Shown here piece after piece: positions 45,347 to 55,018 of a stretch of DNA of 64,000 bases. Every line of letters starts with the position of its first letter. Within the stretch, counting starts at the first letter, position 1. The DNA comes from Flavobacterium sp. LHD-85 (GTDB taxonomy: Bacteria; Bacteroidota; Bacteroidia; Flavobacteriales; Flavobacteriaceae). Below the pieces are notes generated by a model. The model saw only the letters and a list, made by a program, of their open reading frames with translations. It had not been told where the DNA came from and searched no databases. Location: positions 186,001 through 250,000 of the forward strand of contig NZ_JAVFVR010000010.1 in NCBI RefSeq assembly GCF_030929595.1, written 5' to 3'. Position numbers and translations under genes: made by a program.

Positions 45347-47350
45347 ATGAAAAAATATATAAAAAATAGCATTTCAAGACTAGTGCCTTTTGTAGCATTG
45401 GCAATGCTTTCTAGTTCTTGTTCAAAAGATTTTCTCGAAGCAGATCCGCTTTCATTTTACGAACCCGAAACTACGTTTTCTACAGAAGCAGGATTACAAG
45501 CAACTTTAGCACTTTGTGATAAACAATTGCGCAATAACTATATTCACTTTGGCTATTCTGGTGTTAGCGTGCCAATTGGTACAGAGTATCTTTTCTCTGA
45601 TATGGCACAATATGGAAAAACAGATACAGGAAGTAATATCGCTGATTATGCCAACACTATTGTTCCTACTGGAGATTATAGAAGAGATGCAGGTGGAGAA
45701 CATATTTATCTTGGATTTCTTTGGACTGAAGCCTATACAGGTATTAAGAATGCAAATACTGTGTTAACCTATATTGACAAAATAACAACTTTATCAGAAG
45801 AAGTTAAACGTAAATATATCGGGCAAGCTTATTTTCATCGAGCATACCGTTATCTTAACTTAGTATACCAATTTGGAGACATTCCTTTGATTACTAAAAT
45901 TTTAGAAGTTCCTAAACAGAGTTATTATTCTACTAAAAAAGAAGCCATCATCGAAATGATTACGGCCGATATGGAGAAAGCTGTTGAATGGGTGCCAGAA
46001 CAAGCCAAAATTGGATATATTGGAATGATTAGTAAAGGCGCTTGCCGTCAATTACTGATTAAATGTTATTTAGCATCTGGCAAATTTGCTGAAGCTGAAG
46101 CGCAAGCCAATATTCTGATTAATCAATCTGGTTATGCTTTGGTACAAGGAAATTTAGGAATTTTTGATCCAGGAGGAAATCCAACTGCATGGCCAATTAC
46201 AAGAAATGTAATCTGGGATTTGCACAGACCAGAAAACAAAGTCATTGGTTCTAATACTGAGGCTATCTTGGTAGCGCCAAATGGAGGCGCACAATCCTTT
46301 TTAGCATTTTCATCTATGAGAATTTTTGGTCCAAACTGGAACGATGCCAACTTAATTACTCCTGACGGTAAAACAGCAGCGCCTCGTTTCCCATTGACTG
46401 ATAAAACAAATTATAATGCAAAGTATGATTATCAAAGAGCGATCGGGCGCGGTATTGGTACAATCAGTGGTTCTTATTATTCACAGCATCCTATGTGGGT
46501 GGTAAATGGTGTTGAGGATAAAGTAGATCTTAGACATAACAGTACTGTTGGTAACTGGGTGAACATGGAAAATTTGAAATATGCTTCTGGTGCTGGCGGA
46601 AGTGCAACATGGGCTGGTCAAAATTTCAGAATGAAAGATGCAGCGGGTAAATTGTTAGCACAAGATTCTATTCGTGACTGGTTTGATTTCCCTCACTACA
46701 AAATCTTTTATCATGATGTTGTGGCTGAAGCCAATCCAGCAGCAAATGACTTTCAAGGTGCTACTGCAGGAGCAAGCGCACATATGTATATTTATCGTTT
46801 AGCAGAAACTTATTTATTGCGTGCTGAAGCTCGTTTTTATCAAGGCAATGTTTCTGGAGCAGCTCAAGATGTGAATGTAGTAAGAACACGAGCAAAAGCT
46901 TCACAAATGTATACCGCAGTGACTATAGGTGATATTTGTGCAGAGAGAGGTAGAGAACTTTACATGGAAGAATGGAGAAACGTAGAATTGAAACGTATTT
47001 CGCACTGTCTGGCTCTAAGCGGAAAAGCAGATGAATGGGGAAATACCTATAATAAAGACACTTGGGATAAACAATCAGGAAAAGATGCAACTGGCGGGAG
47101 TTACTGGTGGCAACGTATTGTTCATTATACATTGTACAACAAATATCCAGCTGGTATTTCTCTTAAACCAGGTGTAAAGTTTTATTCTATGGACAAACGC
47201 AATAATTACTGGCCAATTCCTTATAGACTTGCAATAGAACCTAATATTAAAGGTCAGCTAAGTCAGAATTTTGGCTATGATGGTTATGACGCAGGAGTAA
47301 AAGTTTGGGATAAATGGCAAGATGCTGTTGATGATGAAAGTAAAATTTAA
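45347..47350 (+). CDS. SusD/RagB-type glycan-binding lipoprotein (pair A)
   Basis: A 667-residue outer-membrane lipoprotein. The lipobox LSSSC puts the lipidated Cys at residue 25, followed by SKDFLEADPLSFYEPE, a common SusD start. The C-terminal part has the SusD motifs YRLAETYLLRAEARFYQGN and CAERGRELYMEEWRNVELKR. It caps SusC A and binds the glycan. It is slightly longer than most SusD proteins. Confidence 0.93.
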   Translation: MKKYIKNSISRLVPFVALAMLSSSCSKDFLEADPLSFYEPETTFSTEAGLQATLALCDKQLRNNYIHFGYSGVSVPIGTEYLFSDMAQYGKTDTGSNIADYANTIVPTGDYRRDAGGEHIYLGFLWTEAYTGIKNANTVLTYIDKITTLSEEVKRKYIGQAYFHRAYRYLNLVYQFGDIPLITKILEVPKQSYYSTKKEAIIEMITADMEKAVEWVPEQAKIGYIGMISKGACRQLLIKCYLASGKFAEAEAQANILINQSGYALVQGNLGIFDPGGNPTAWPITRNVIWDLHRPENKVIGSNTEAILVAPNGGAQSFLAFSSMRIFGPNWNDANLITPDGKTAAPRFPLTDKTNYNAKYDYQRAIGRGIGTISGSYYSQHPMWVVNGVEDKVDLRHNSTVGNWVNMENLKYASGAGGSATWAGQNFRMKDAAGKLLAQDSIRDWFDFPHYKIFYHDVVAEANPAANDFQGATAGASAHMYIYRLAETYLLRAEARFYQGNVSGAAQDVNVVRTRAKASQMYTAVTIGDICAERGRELYMEEWRNVELKRISHCLALSGKADEWGNTYNKDTWDKQSGKDATGGSYWWQRIVHYTLYNKYPAGISLKPGVKFYSMDKRNNYWPIPYRLAIEPNIKGQLSQNFGYDGYDAGVKVWDKWQDAVDDESKI

Positions 47351-47380
47351 ATTTTCATTTAAATACATCTTAAAAACAAA

Positions 47381-47416
47381 AAACCGAGTTAAAGTGTATT
47401 TAACTCGGTTTTTTTT
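47381..47416 (+). terminator. Rho-independent terminator of SusC/D pair A
   Basis: AAACCGAGTTAAA / TTTAACTCGGTTT is a perfect 13-base stem with a GTGTA loop, followed by further T residues. It lies 30 bases after the SusD A stop. Confidence 0.9.
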
Positions 47417-47484
47417 ATGGAATCTAAAATAAAATCATTCCCTTAAATTTATTTGTCGATAATTGACGCGAGCTTAGAAAAATT

Positions 47485-47519
47485 AAGAAAGAGCGAAAGT
47501 AAAACTTCCGCTCTTTCTT
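47485..47519 (-). terminator. Terminator of SusC/D pair B
   Basis: AAGAAAGAGCG / CGCTCTTTCTT is an 11-base stem that extends inward (AAGT/ACTT) past one mismatch. On the minus strand it is followed by a T-rich run (TTAATTTTTC), 35 bases beyond the SusD B stop. Confidence 0.75.
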
Positions 47520-47554
47520 TCAACTAACTTAAACTAAACTTACTATAAAAGAGA

Positions 47555-49519
47555 TTAATAGCCAGGATTCTGATAAGCCGCTTTTTCTTCGGGCGTCATT
47601 TGCATACCATCAAGCTGGCTTGTCGGTATTGGGCGTAGATAATTCTCAGGCGTAATTGTTCTTGTAAAGACTTTAACACTATGGTCTTTCCAATCATTTG
47701 GATTAGTGGCTCCTGCAATTGAAAATGAATTTCCATATTCAGTCCATTTTTGTGTGCGCACTAGATCATACCATCTGTAACCTTCTCCAAAATATTCTCT
47801 GGAACGTTCAGCCAAAATATAATCAATATCTATAACTAAAGGAGTTGCTGCCGTCATTGCCGCACTGTTGTCCTGCGTTTTCGCTTTGTTTCCATTATTA
47901 TCAAAAGTCCACTTTCCAGCACGAGCACGAATCACATTAATTAAATCTCGCGCTGTTTTTCCTCCTTGCACAGATGCTCCTTTAACAGCAGCTTCAGCAG
48001 CCACAAAATAGAGCTCTGAGAATTTGGCTATTGGAAAAGGGCGTGTGCTACTTCCGTTAGGAGACCCTAAACCTGTTCCGTTATCTGTACGGTAAGGACC
48101 TAATTTCCAGTTTCCAGGATAACATATTCTAGAAATTACCCTTGGTTCAATTACAAAATCTGCTCTTCCTGGCAAAACTCCTGCCCCAATCGAACTATTA
48201 AACACCGAATTCGAATAATCAATTCCTGGAGTATCATCATTTAAAAACGTCAGAACTGCGTCTCCATTTGCTATAGGAAGATAATTTGCATTGTATAATA
48301 CTGGAGAGGTAATTCCTGCTTTTGCCCAGTTGCCACGGTAAACTGTGGTAAAGGTGCCATCATAACGCGAATCATTTGTTTTATCGGCAAATGTCTTTTT
48401 AAATACTTCTATAGGTGGCGCTAACATAGTCCAAGGTCTTCCTAAATGCTGTTCTGCCTCACGTTGCACAGAACTTACAGATGCCCAGTTACTCTTGCTT
48501 GAAGAACTTCGTACCCCAGTATAGTTAAACTGACCGAACCATCCGGCAAAATAATCGGTGCTAAAACCTCCTCCACTATAGCTAAGATCACCACCGTTGT
48601 AAAGAGAACTTGTCTCAGTGTGATCTGCATATAAGAGCATCTCTTTATTACGGTCATTTTTACCTACGCTTACTTCATAAAAAGAAGGAAGCAATCCAAA
48701 AGGCCCTGGATTATTAATTGCTTCTACTGCAACATCATAAGCTTGCTGATAATACCAAGCAGCGTCATGTCCGTCTAAATCTTTACGGTCGCTTAGCGGG
48801 TAAGTCGGAATATTATTTGGGTTTTCAAGCCACCACGCAAATGTCAAGTAAGCTTTTGCAAGATAAAAGCGTGCTGCCGTTTTAGTAAGACCTCCTGTTA
48901 CACGCCCCGAAACAGGCAAATCTTCAACTGCCTTTTTTAAATCTGGAAATATCGCTTTACTATAAACTTCAGGAACTGTATTACGCACAGAAGTTCTTAC
49001 TGTAGAAGAATTAAACCTTAATTCTCCCGCCCCTAAATCCAAAGGCACACCGCCAAAAGTCTGTACCAATAAGAAATAATCAAAAGCTCTAAAAAATCTC
49101 GCTTCAGCAATCAATGCAGGAGAAATGGTTCCAATTTTAGAAGCATTTTCAATTACACCGCTTGCTGTGTTGATATTTGGAAAAGTATTTCCCCATACAA
49201 TACCCGTATTACTAGTTTGAGCGTTAATAACTCCAACGCCAGAAAAATCAAGATTCTTAACATTTCCATCTGAATTCTGCCCCCAAGTTGACTCATCAGT
49301 TGCGATCTGTCCTGTATTTAAAAAATAACCACTTCCGTACATGTATCTTAAATGTCCATACATAGAAGTTATTCCTCCCATTACGCCTTCCTGAGTAGAA
49401 AAATAGTCTGGGGTAAAAATAGCCCTCGGATTTTCTTCTAAAATATTATCGGAACATCCTGCCAGAAAAATTGAAGCAAGTGCCGTTATAATGCATTTTT
49501 TTACTTTAATATGTTTCAT
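47555..49519 (-). CDS. SusD/RagB-type glycan-binding lipoprotein (pair B)
   Basis: A 654-residue lipoprotein with lipobox FLAGC (lipidated Cys22) followed by SDNILEENPRAIFTPD. SusD features are LIAEARFFRAFDYFLLVQTF, LTKTAARFYLAKAYLTFAWW and the C-terminal LAERSREYFGEGYRWYDLVR and YLRPIPTSQLDGM. It starts 10 bases after SusC B and is convergent with pair A. Confidence 0.94.
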   Translation of the reverse strand: MKHIKVKKCIITALASIFLAGCSDNILEENPRAIFTPDYFSTQEGVMGGITSMYGHLRYMYGSGYFLNTGQIATDESTWGQNSDGNVKNLDFSGVGVINAQTSNTGIVWGNTFPNINTASGVIENASKIGTISPALIAEARFFRAFDYFLLVQTFGGVPLDLGAGELRFNSSTVRTSVRNTVPEVYSKAIFPDLKKAVEDLPVSGRVTGGLTKTAARFYLAKAYLTFAWWLENPNNIPTYPLSDRKDLDGHDAAWYYQQAYDVAVEAINNPGPFGLLPSFYEVSVGKNDRNKEMLLYADHTETSSLYNGGDLSYSGGGFSTDYFAGWFGQFNYTGVRSSSSKSNWASVSSVQREAEQHLGRPWTMLAPPIEVFKKTFADKTNDSRYDGTFTTVYRGNWAKAGITSPVLYNANYLPIANGDAVLTFLNDDTPGIDYSNSVFNSSIGAGVLPGRADFVIEPRVISRICYPGNWKLGPYRTDNGTGLGSPNGSSTRPFPIAKFSELYFVAAEAAVKGASVQGGKTARDLINVIRARAGKWTFDNNGNKAKTQDNSAAMTAATPLVIDIDYILAERSREYFGEGYRWYDLVRTQKWTEYGNSFSIAGATNPNDWKDHSVKVFTRTITPENYLRPIPTSQLDGMQMTPEEKAAYQNPGY

Positions 49520-49529
49520 TTCTGTCTGT

Positions 49530-52500
49530 TTAAAAAATTATATTAAGTCCCAAAATCAGATTGCGCGACTGAGGTGTATTATACCCTACCGTTAATAAAC
49601 GGCTTAAATTTCCTGAATAGGCAACTGCCATATTTGATGCGTCATTTGCATAAGAGTTAGTCTCAGGATCCAGTCCAGATACTTTGTGATATGGAGAATA
49701 AATAACCCATGGATTCTGAATCGTACAATATAGTTTCAGCTTTTCCATACCTGCACTTTTAATCCACTGCTTATTCAAACTGTATCCAAGAGTAATGGTT
49801 TTTAGCTTCACAAATGAACCATCAAAATAGCCCGAAGTCGAACCATACTTAGGATTGTTACTTTCTGTAGGCCCTCCTGGTTTTGGAAATTGGGCATCTG
49901 TATTCTCTGGCGTCCAGTAATCCACATCAATTTGTCCGCGACGACCATCATTAATATTTAAATATCCATTAGAACCATAAAGCGTACTATTTAAAATACC
50001 TCCGCTTTGGAAAAGACCAACTAGGCTAATATCAAAATTTTTATAGGCTACTCTAGTGTTAAAACCACCTTGAAAATCAGGATCGGCATTTAAAACTTGT
50101 CTGTCTTGTGCCCCAATCAATCTTGTAGGAGTTCCATTAGCATTATAATCTCCAGTATAGGCAACCCTTATCATACCCGCTTGGCCTGCAGGACCTTCGT
50201 ATTGTTTTGCTTCAGCATCAGTTTGCCATATTCCAACTTTTTTATAATCATATATAACATTAAGAGGCTTTCCAACAAACCACCAGTTATTCTGATCTTC
50301 TGTCATGCCTGAAGCCAGAGATACCAGTTTGTTTTTATTGCTGTAGATATTAACACCTGCATCCCAAGTCCATCCATTATAATTATCCAGAATTACACCA
50401 TTAAGGCTAAGTTCCCAACCTTTGTTTTCAGTTGATCCCACATTTCCGACATACGAACTAACTCCTGAAGTTACAGGAAGATTAACACTCAATAGAAGAT
50501 CTTTTGTATCAGTTGTATAATATTCAGCTGTTCCTGATAAGCGATTATTAAAAAGAGAAAAATCCAATCCAACGTTAGTCGTTATAGAATATTCCCATCC
50601 TAAATTAGGATTTGGAAGAGTCGAAACATAATACCCTGTTGCATTGCTTGCTCCAAAATTATAAGGTCTTGTGCTTAAATATCCTAAAGTTGCATAAGGG
50701 GCTACCGACTGATTTGAGGTCTGTCCGTATCCTCCTCTAAGTTTTAATGAATTTACCCACTTTACATTCTTCATAAAAGACTCTTTGCTAATATTCCATC
50801 CTGCAGAAAATGCTGGATAAGTATGCCACTGATTAGAAGGTGCAAGACGAGATGATGCATCTGAACGTACTGTAGCACTGATCATGTATCGATCTGCATA
50901 AGAATACATTACACGACCCATATAAGAAATCAAACCGCTTTGAGTATAGGCTTGATTGCCATTGTTTATTGTAATATCATCATTATCTCCTGTTGAGGTT
51001 TGTCCCAAATTAAAATACTGGAAACTATCTCCTGCGATATTTCTTCTCGAAATTAAAGAACTATTATAAGTATCCTGTGCTGATGAATACATCGCTAAAG
51101 CATTAATCTTATGCTTTTCAGCAAATGTACGATCATAGGTAAGCAGTGTTTCAACGGTCCAGCTTGTAGACTGCGAATTTCCTATTGAAGCCACATTTGG
51201 ATTATCCGGATTAGCATTAAAAACCCCAATACCGGTATAAGTGCCTGAATTACTTGTTCTATAATTTCCTCCTAAATTAACACGAGCTTTTAATCCGTCA
51301 ACTGCTGGTATCTTAAGTTCGCCATAAATCGAATTATAAGAACCAAAAGCCTTATTGGTATCTGCCCATTTATCGCCCAGATTTCTCATGCTTTCTCTTG
51401 TATATACCCAGTTTTCGTCTTGAGGCATTTTTACTGTTCTTTTTAGCGATCCATCTTCATTATAAGGATTTGCAATAGGCGACATGCTTAAAACTCCATA
51501 CATACCCAAGCTAGCACCATCAGTTATACTGTAATTATTATTAGAAGAAAAACCTATTTTGAAAATACCAATTTCTTGATCCAAAGCCGCACGAATAGAA
51601 TATCTATTGTACTCAGATCCTGGAATTACAGCCTGATCTTTATAATAATTAACGCCAACATTATAATTTCCATTTTCTGTACCTCCTGTAACTGCAATAT
51701 CATGATTGGTCACGATTCCGGTTCTGTAAAACAGATCTTGCCAGTCGGTATTTACATCATCGGCTTCATCGATTCCGTTAACCAGATTCTTTCCTGCCAG
51801 CTTACGGAATTCAACATATTTTGGCCCTTCCATCATTGGATATTTTACAGCAGTCTTATATCCAGTGTAAGTACTATAAGCAATCGAAGTTCGCTGTCCT
51901 TTACTTCCTCTGTTACTTGTTACCAAAATAACCCCATTTGCACCTCGAGATCCATAAATTGCTGTCGCTGATGCATCTTTTAAAATATCGACACTTTTAA
52001 TATCTTCAGGGCTTATATCTGCTAGCGTACCCGAAAACGGAATACCGTCAAGCACTACCAAAGGATCATTGCCAGCAGTTAGCGATCGCGTTCCGCGAAT
52101 ACGAATCTGCATAGCAGCACCCGGTTTGGTAGAAGTCTGTGTGATCTGCACACCAGGAAGACGTCCTTGCATAGACTGAGTAATATTGGCAGAAGGAACT
52201 TCTCGTATTTCGCTTCCCTTAATTGAAGCAACAGATCCTGTTACAGCTTCTTTACGCTGGGCTCCATACCCAATCACCACTACTTCTTTTAAATTATTAG
52301 AATCTTCCTCTAGCTTTACATTAATTTTTTTCTGTCCATTAACTCCTACTTCACGGCTTGTAAAACCTAAAAAGCTAAAAACAAGCACTCCATTAGAAGG
52401 CACATCAATAGAATAAGTACCATCAAAACCGGTACTAACACCAGTCTTTGTTCCTTTTACATTTACGTTCGCACCAGGAATTGGTCCTTTATCATCTGAG

Positions 52501-52616
52501 ACTGTTCCGGTGACCGTTGTCTGTGCATTCGACTGAATCGAAAAGACAAACATTAAGATCAAAAAACCAAAGCAATTGAGAAGCTTTGATTGACTTGCAA
52601 CAAAAAAGTTAGTCAT
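49530..52616 (-). CDS. SusC/RagA-type TonB-dependent outer-membrane receptor (pair B)
   Basis: A 1028-residue receptor: signal peptide ending SNAQ (residue 32), carboxypeptidase-regulatory-like domain (34-104), SusC signature EVVVIGYG (111-118), plug (DPLVVLDGIPFSG; ILKDASATAIYGSRGANGVI) and barrel ending ILGLNIIF. It belongs to a different SusC lineage from pair A (shorter, different signal region). Its promoter carries an operator-like palindrome over the -33 box. Confidence 0.94.
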   Translation of the reverse strand: MTNFFVASQSKLLNCFGFLILMFVFSIQSNAQTTVTGTVSDDKGPIPGANVNVKGTKTGVSTGFDGTYSIDVPSNGVLVFSFLGFTSREVGVNGQKKINVKLEEDSNNLKEVVVIGYGAQRKEAVTGSVASIKGSEIREVPSANITQSMQGRLPGVQITQTSTKPGAAMQIRIRGTRSLTAGNDPLVVLDGIPFSGTLADISPEDIKSVDILKDASATAIYGSRGANGVILVTSNRGSKGQRTSIAYSTYTGYKTAVKYPMMEGPKYVEFRKLAGKNLVNGIDEADDVNTDWQDLFYRTGIVTNHDIAVTGGTENGNYNVGVNYYKDQAVIPGSEYNRYSIRAALDQEIGIFKIGFSSNNNYSITDGASLGMYGVLSMSPIANPYNEDGSLKRTVKMPQDENWVYTRESMRNLGDKWADTNKAFGSYNSIYGELKIPAVDGLKARVNLGGNYRTSNSGTYTGIGVFNANPDNPNVASIGNSQSTSWTVETLLTYDRTFAEKHKINALAMYSSAQDTYNSSLISRRNIAGDSFQYFNLGQTSTGDNDDITINNGNQAYTQSGLISYMGRVMYSYADRYMISATVRSDASSRLAPSNQWHTYPAFSAGWNISKESFMKNVKWVNSLKLRGGYGQTSNQSVAPYATLGYLSTRPYNFGASNATGYYVSTLPNPNLGWEYSITTNVGLDFSLFNNRLSGTAEYYTTDTKDLLLSVNLPVTSGVSSYVGNVGSTENKGWELSLNGVILDNYNGWTWDAGVNIYSNKNKLVSLASGMTEDQNNWWFVGKPLNVIYDYKKVGIWQTDAEAKQYEGPAGQAGMIRVAYTGDYNANGTPTRLIGAQDRQVLNADPDFQGGFNTRVAYKNFDISLVGLFQSGGILNSTLYGSNGYLNINDGRRGQIDVDYWTPENTDAQFPKPGGPTESNNPKYGSTSGYFDGSFVKLKTITLGYSLNKQWIKSAGMEKLKLYCTIQNPWVIYSPYHKVSGLDPETNSYANDASNMAVAYSGNLSRLLTVGYNTPQSRNLILGLNIIF

Positions 52617-52702
52617 AAAAATTGATTTAAATTAAAATATGGTTATGGTTTAGTTAGCATATCAAACCTATTATCTAAACAAAAAATAAATAAGTTTAGA
52701 AA

Positions 52703-52738
52703 CAAATATATATCTTTTTTATAAAAAACAATCGGTTG
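52703..52738 (-). promoter_or_regulatory. Promoter of SusC B with operator-like palindrome over the -33 box
   Basis: On the minus strand TTG (52731 to 52729), an 18-base spacer and TATATTTG (52710 to 52703) match the Bacteroidetes promoter form exactly. The TTG is part of CAACCGATTG (complement of CAATCGGTTG at 52729-52738), a near-palindrome with a central CG typical of LacI-type operators. The implied 5' untranslated region is about 80 bases. Confidence 0.65.
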
Positions 52739-53025
52739 TGTAATTATTTTTTTATTTATTACTCAAAAAACGAACACAAAAAAAACATTATACATATTTA
52801 AAGTCTGAATTATATAGAAATAAATCAATTTACAGCTGCGGAATCTTTTGCAAAACGAGCAAAGATTGTTGTAGAATTATAGAAAAAGTAAAAAAGCAGG
52901 TACTCTACTTAGAGGATCTAAAACTAACAATAAACACAAAAAATGCAGAAAAAATAAGCTATAAGCTTGAATATACTACAATTACATTTAAAATCTCAAA
53001 AAAAAAGATTCTATAAAAGCAATCT

Positions 53026-53070
53026 AAAAACAATCGGTTGCCTCATTATCGTAATTTAAAAATATTTTTG
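53026..53070 (+). promoter_or_regulatory. Second copy of the operator with a rightward promoter
   Basis: AAAAACAATCGGTTG (53026-53040) repeats the word seen 302 bases to the left, and flanking bases are also shared (ATTAT a few bases after). Here the TTG at 53038-53040 is followed after 22 bases by TATTTTTG (53063-53070), an exact TAnnTTTG. It would drive rightward transcription toward the beta-helix gene or an untranslated RNA. The 970-base gap 52617-53586 holds no gene I would call. Confidence 0.55.
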
Positions 53071-53408
53071 TGTTACAAGATAATGACTCAGCAGAAAATC
53101 GAAATGTGAATACCGTACAGCAAATGTTTTAAAATCTTAAATATCCATGAAAACAGGTATTGTATCTTGTGTGCTACAATTGTAAATTTGTTTTTACAAC
53201 ATAAAAGACAAATTAATGATTGCAAGATATTCGGCTCATCTGTTAGAAAGAATTATTTACAGGATACAAGCTACAGATAACATTTGTCGTTTAAAATTGA
53301 ATCTATGATCCTTGCAACCTTCCTTATCCAAACCCAATTAATCTAAAAAAAGAAGAAAGAAAAATGCCTACTATGTAAAACTTCACATCAACAAATGTTA
53401 AATATTAA

Positions 53409-53447
53409 GTAAACTCCCGTAAACTCTAATCATTTTGCTTATATTTG
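53409..53447 (+). promoter_or_regulatory. Candidate promoter of the beta-helix gene with direct-repeat activator site
   Basis: GTAAACTC occurs twice (53409-53416 and 53419-53426) with a 10-base period, followed by TATATTTG at 53440-53447 (exact -7 box). No TTG lies at the -33 distance; the direct repeats occupy that place, as expected for an activator-dependent promoter. The implied 5' untranslated region is about 135 bases. Confidence 0.5.
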
Positions 53448-53586
53448 TAATAGGTGATTCAAGAAACAAACTTTAAAATGTCTTATGGTGGCTGATGAAA
53501 TTCTTCAGATATCATTCAAAAAAGTAAAATTTTAATCCTCGTTTCAGAAGCCTAAAAAAAATGTAATACCAAATAGCCCCAAGACT

Positions 53587-54873
53587 ATGAAAAAAATTAC
53601 TCTAATGATCTGCCTGTTGTTTGCCGCAAGCGTAAACGCACAACAAGAAAAAGGAATTATCGGATATGCGAACTGGCTAGACAACTGGACAGAATTTAAA
53701 CCGCAAAAAGCTGATTCTAAAGAAGCTAACCAAATACTTGCAGGAAATATTACCGAGAACACAAAACTGATGAAAAAAAACGTGTACATTCTGCAAGGAA
53801 ATGTATATGTAACTAATAATGCCGTTCTGACTATTGATCCAGGTACGGTAATCATCGGAGATGCCGCAAGCAAAGGAACCCTTATTATTTCTAGAGGAGC
53901 CAAAATCATTGCAGAAGGTCAAGAAACCGATCCTATTATATTTACTTCAAATGCCAGCATGAAAAAAGCAGGTGACTGGGGAGGATTGGTAATCCTTGGT
54001 GATGCACCTATAAACAAATTTGGTGGTGCAGGCTCATACAATATGGATCTAGACCCTAGCCTTACTGTATACGGAGGAAACAATGTAGCAAGCAGTTCGG
54101 GTGTTTTAAAATTTGTAAGAATCGAATTTGCTGGCCGAAAAGTAAAAGGAGCAGATAGTTTTAACGGACTTACTGTTGCAGGTGCCGGAAACAAAACCGT
54201 ATTGGAAAACATTATGGTGAGCTACTCTGGTGGCGATTCTTTTGCCTTTTATGGCGGAGATATTAATGCTTCTCAGTTGGTTTCGTATAAATCAATTAAT
54301 GACGATTTTAAAATCACACAAGGAGCACAATGCCGTTTGTTCAATTCATTAGCCGTTAGATCATCGTACTTATCCAGTAACAAAGACGGTTCAAGATGCT
54401 TAGAAGTAAAAGCTTATGAAAAGAAAGGTGAAACAGACTTTACTAGAAAATCTACTTTTGTTTCGGCTTCTAATCTTACCATGTTGAATGATAGCGAAAA
54501 TATTAAAGCTGATATACAAGCAGGATTAGTAAAAGAAGCAATTTATGTGGCTGACAATACCTCTTTAGAATTAAAAAGAAGTGTTGTTTCAGGATTTAAT
54601 CCAGCCGTTTTATTAGATAGCCAGACTGCAATAAATTCAGACAACTTAAAGAAAATCAAATTTGAAGAAATGTTTTTTAACCAATGCACCGGTAACATTT
54701 TTACAGAAAACAACAAAGACAACTCTGATTTAGAAAACTGGTACGGTAACAGCATTTTCTCAAATGTATATTCACAAACTGACAATAAAGAAACTTTTGT
54801 GGACATCTACAATACTAGAAGACCTGACTACAGATTACAGCTAGGAAAAATTACAGCATCAAGCGGCAAGTAA
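53587..54873 (+). CDS. Exported right-handed beta-helix-like protein
   Basis: A 428-residue protein with a signal peptide ending VNAQ. The mature part has repeated short strands of beta-helix type (VYILQGNVYVTNNAVLTIDP, GTVIIGDAASKGTLIISRGA, WGGLVILGDAPIN, LKFVRIEFAGRKV), typical of a Bacteroidetes surface-protein family often found near TonB receptors. No lyase catalytic motif, lipobox or T9SS C-terminal domain is seen. It probably binds or presents glycan at the cell surface, which is inference. Confidence 0.65.
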   Translation: MKKITLMICLLFAASVNAQQEKGIIGYANWLDNWTEFKPQKADSKEANQILAGNITENTKLMKKNVYILQGNVYVTNNAVLTIDPGTVIIGDAASKGTLIISRGAKIIAEGQETDPIIFTSNASMKKAGDWGGLVILGDAPINKFGGAGSYNMDLDPSLTVYGGNNVASSSGVLKFVRIEFAGRKVKGADSFNGLTVAGAGNKTVLENIMVSYSGGDSFAFYGGDINASQLVSYKSINDDFKITQGAQCRLFNSLAVRSSYLSSNKDGSRCLEVKAYEKKGETDFTRKSTFVSASNLTMLNDSENIKADIQAGLVKEAIYVADNTSLELKRSVVSGFNPAVLLDSQTAINSDNLKKIKFEEMFFNQCTGNIFTENNKDNSDLENWYGNSIFSNVYSQTDNKETFVDIYNTRRPDYRLQLGKITASSGK

Positions 54874-54892
54874 TTTTTTTTATATCGCAAAC

Positions 54893-54929
54893 AAAAAAGG
54901 AAACATCTCAAAAGCTGTTTCCTTTTTTT
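54893..54929 (+). terminator. Terminator of the beta-helix gene
   Basis: AAAAAAGGAAAC / GTTTCCTTTTTT is a perfect 12-base stem with a 12-base loop, ending in seven T residues, 20 bases after the stop. Confidence 0.88.
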
Positions 54930-54963
54930 GTACACTTTTCTTTCTAAAAGCATATATCACAAT

Positions 54964-54997
54964 AAAAAAAGCTTGAGAAACATCTCAAGCTTTTTTT
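54964..54997. terminator. Bidirectional terminator between convergent genes
   Basis: AAAAAAAGCTTGAG / CTCAAGCTTTTTTT is a perfect 14-base stem with a 6-base loop and a U-run on both strands. It terminates the minus-strand outer-membrane protein gene and acts as a second stop for the beta-helix transcript. Confidence 0.9.
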
Positions 54998-55018
54998 AAG
55001 TTATTTATCTCGCAATCA

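Noticed and set aside
52729..53040. Insertion-sequence ends (direct repeats 302 bases apart)
   Set aside because: No transposase frame lies between the copies and each overlaps a promoter -33 element, so a regulator site explains them better.
53216..53308. 30-codon frame in the 970-base gap before the beta-helix gene
   Set aside because: Could be a leader peptide like the one before SusC C, but no similarity or start context supports it.
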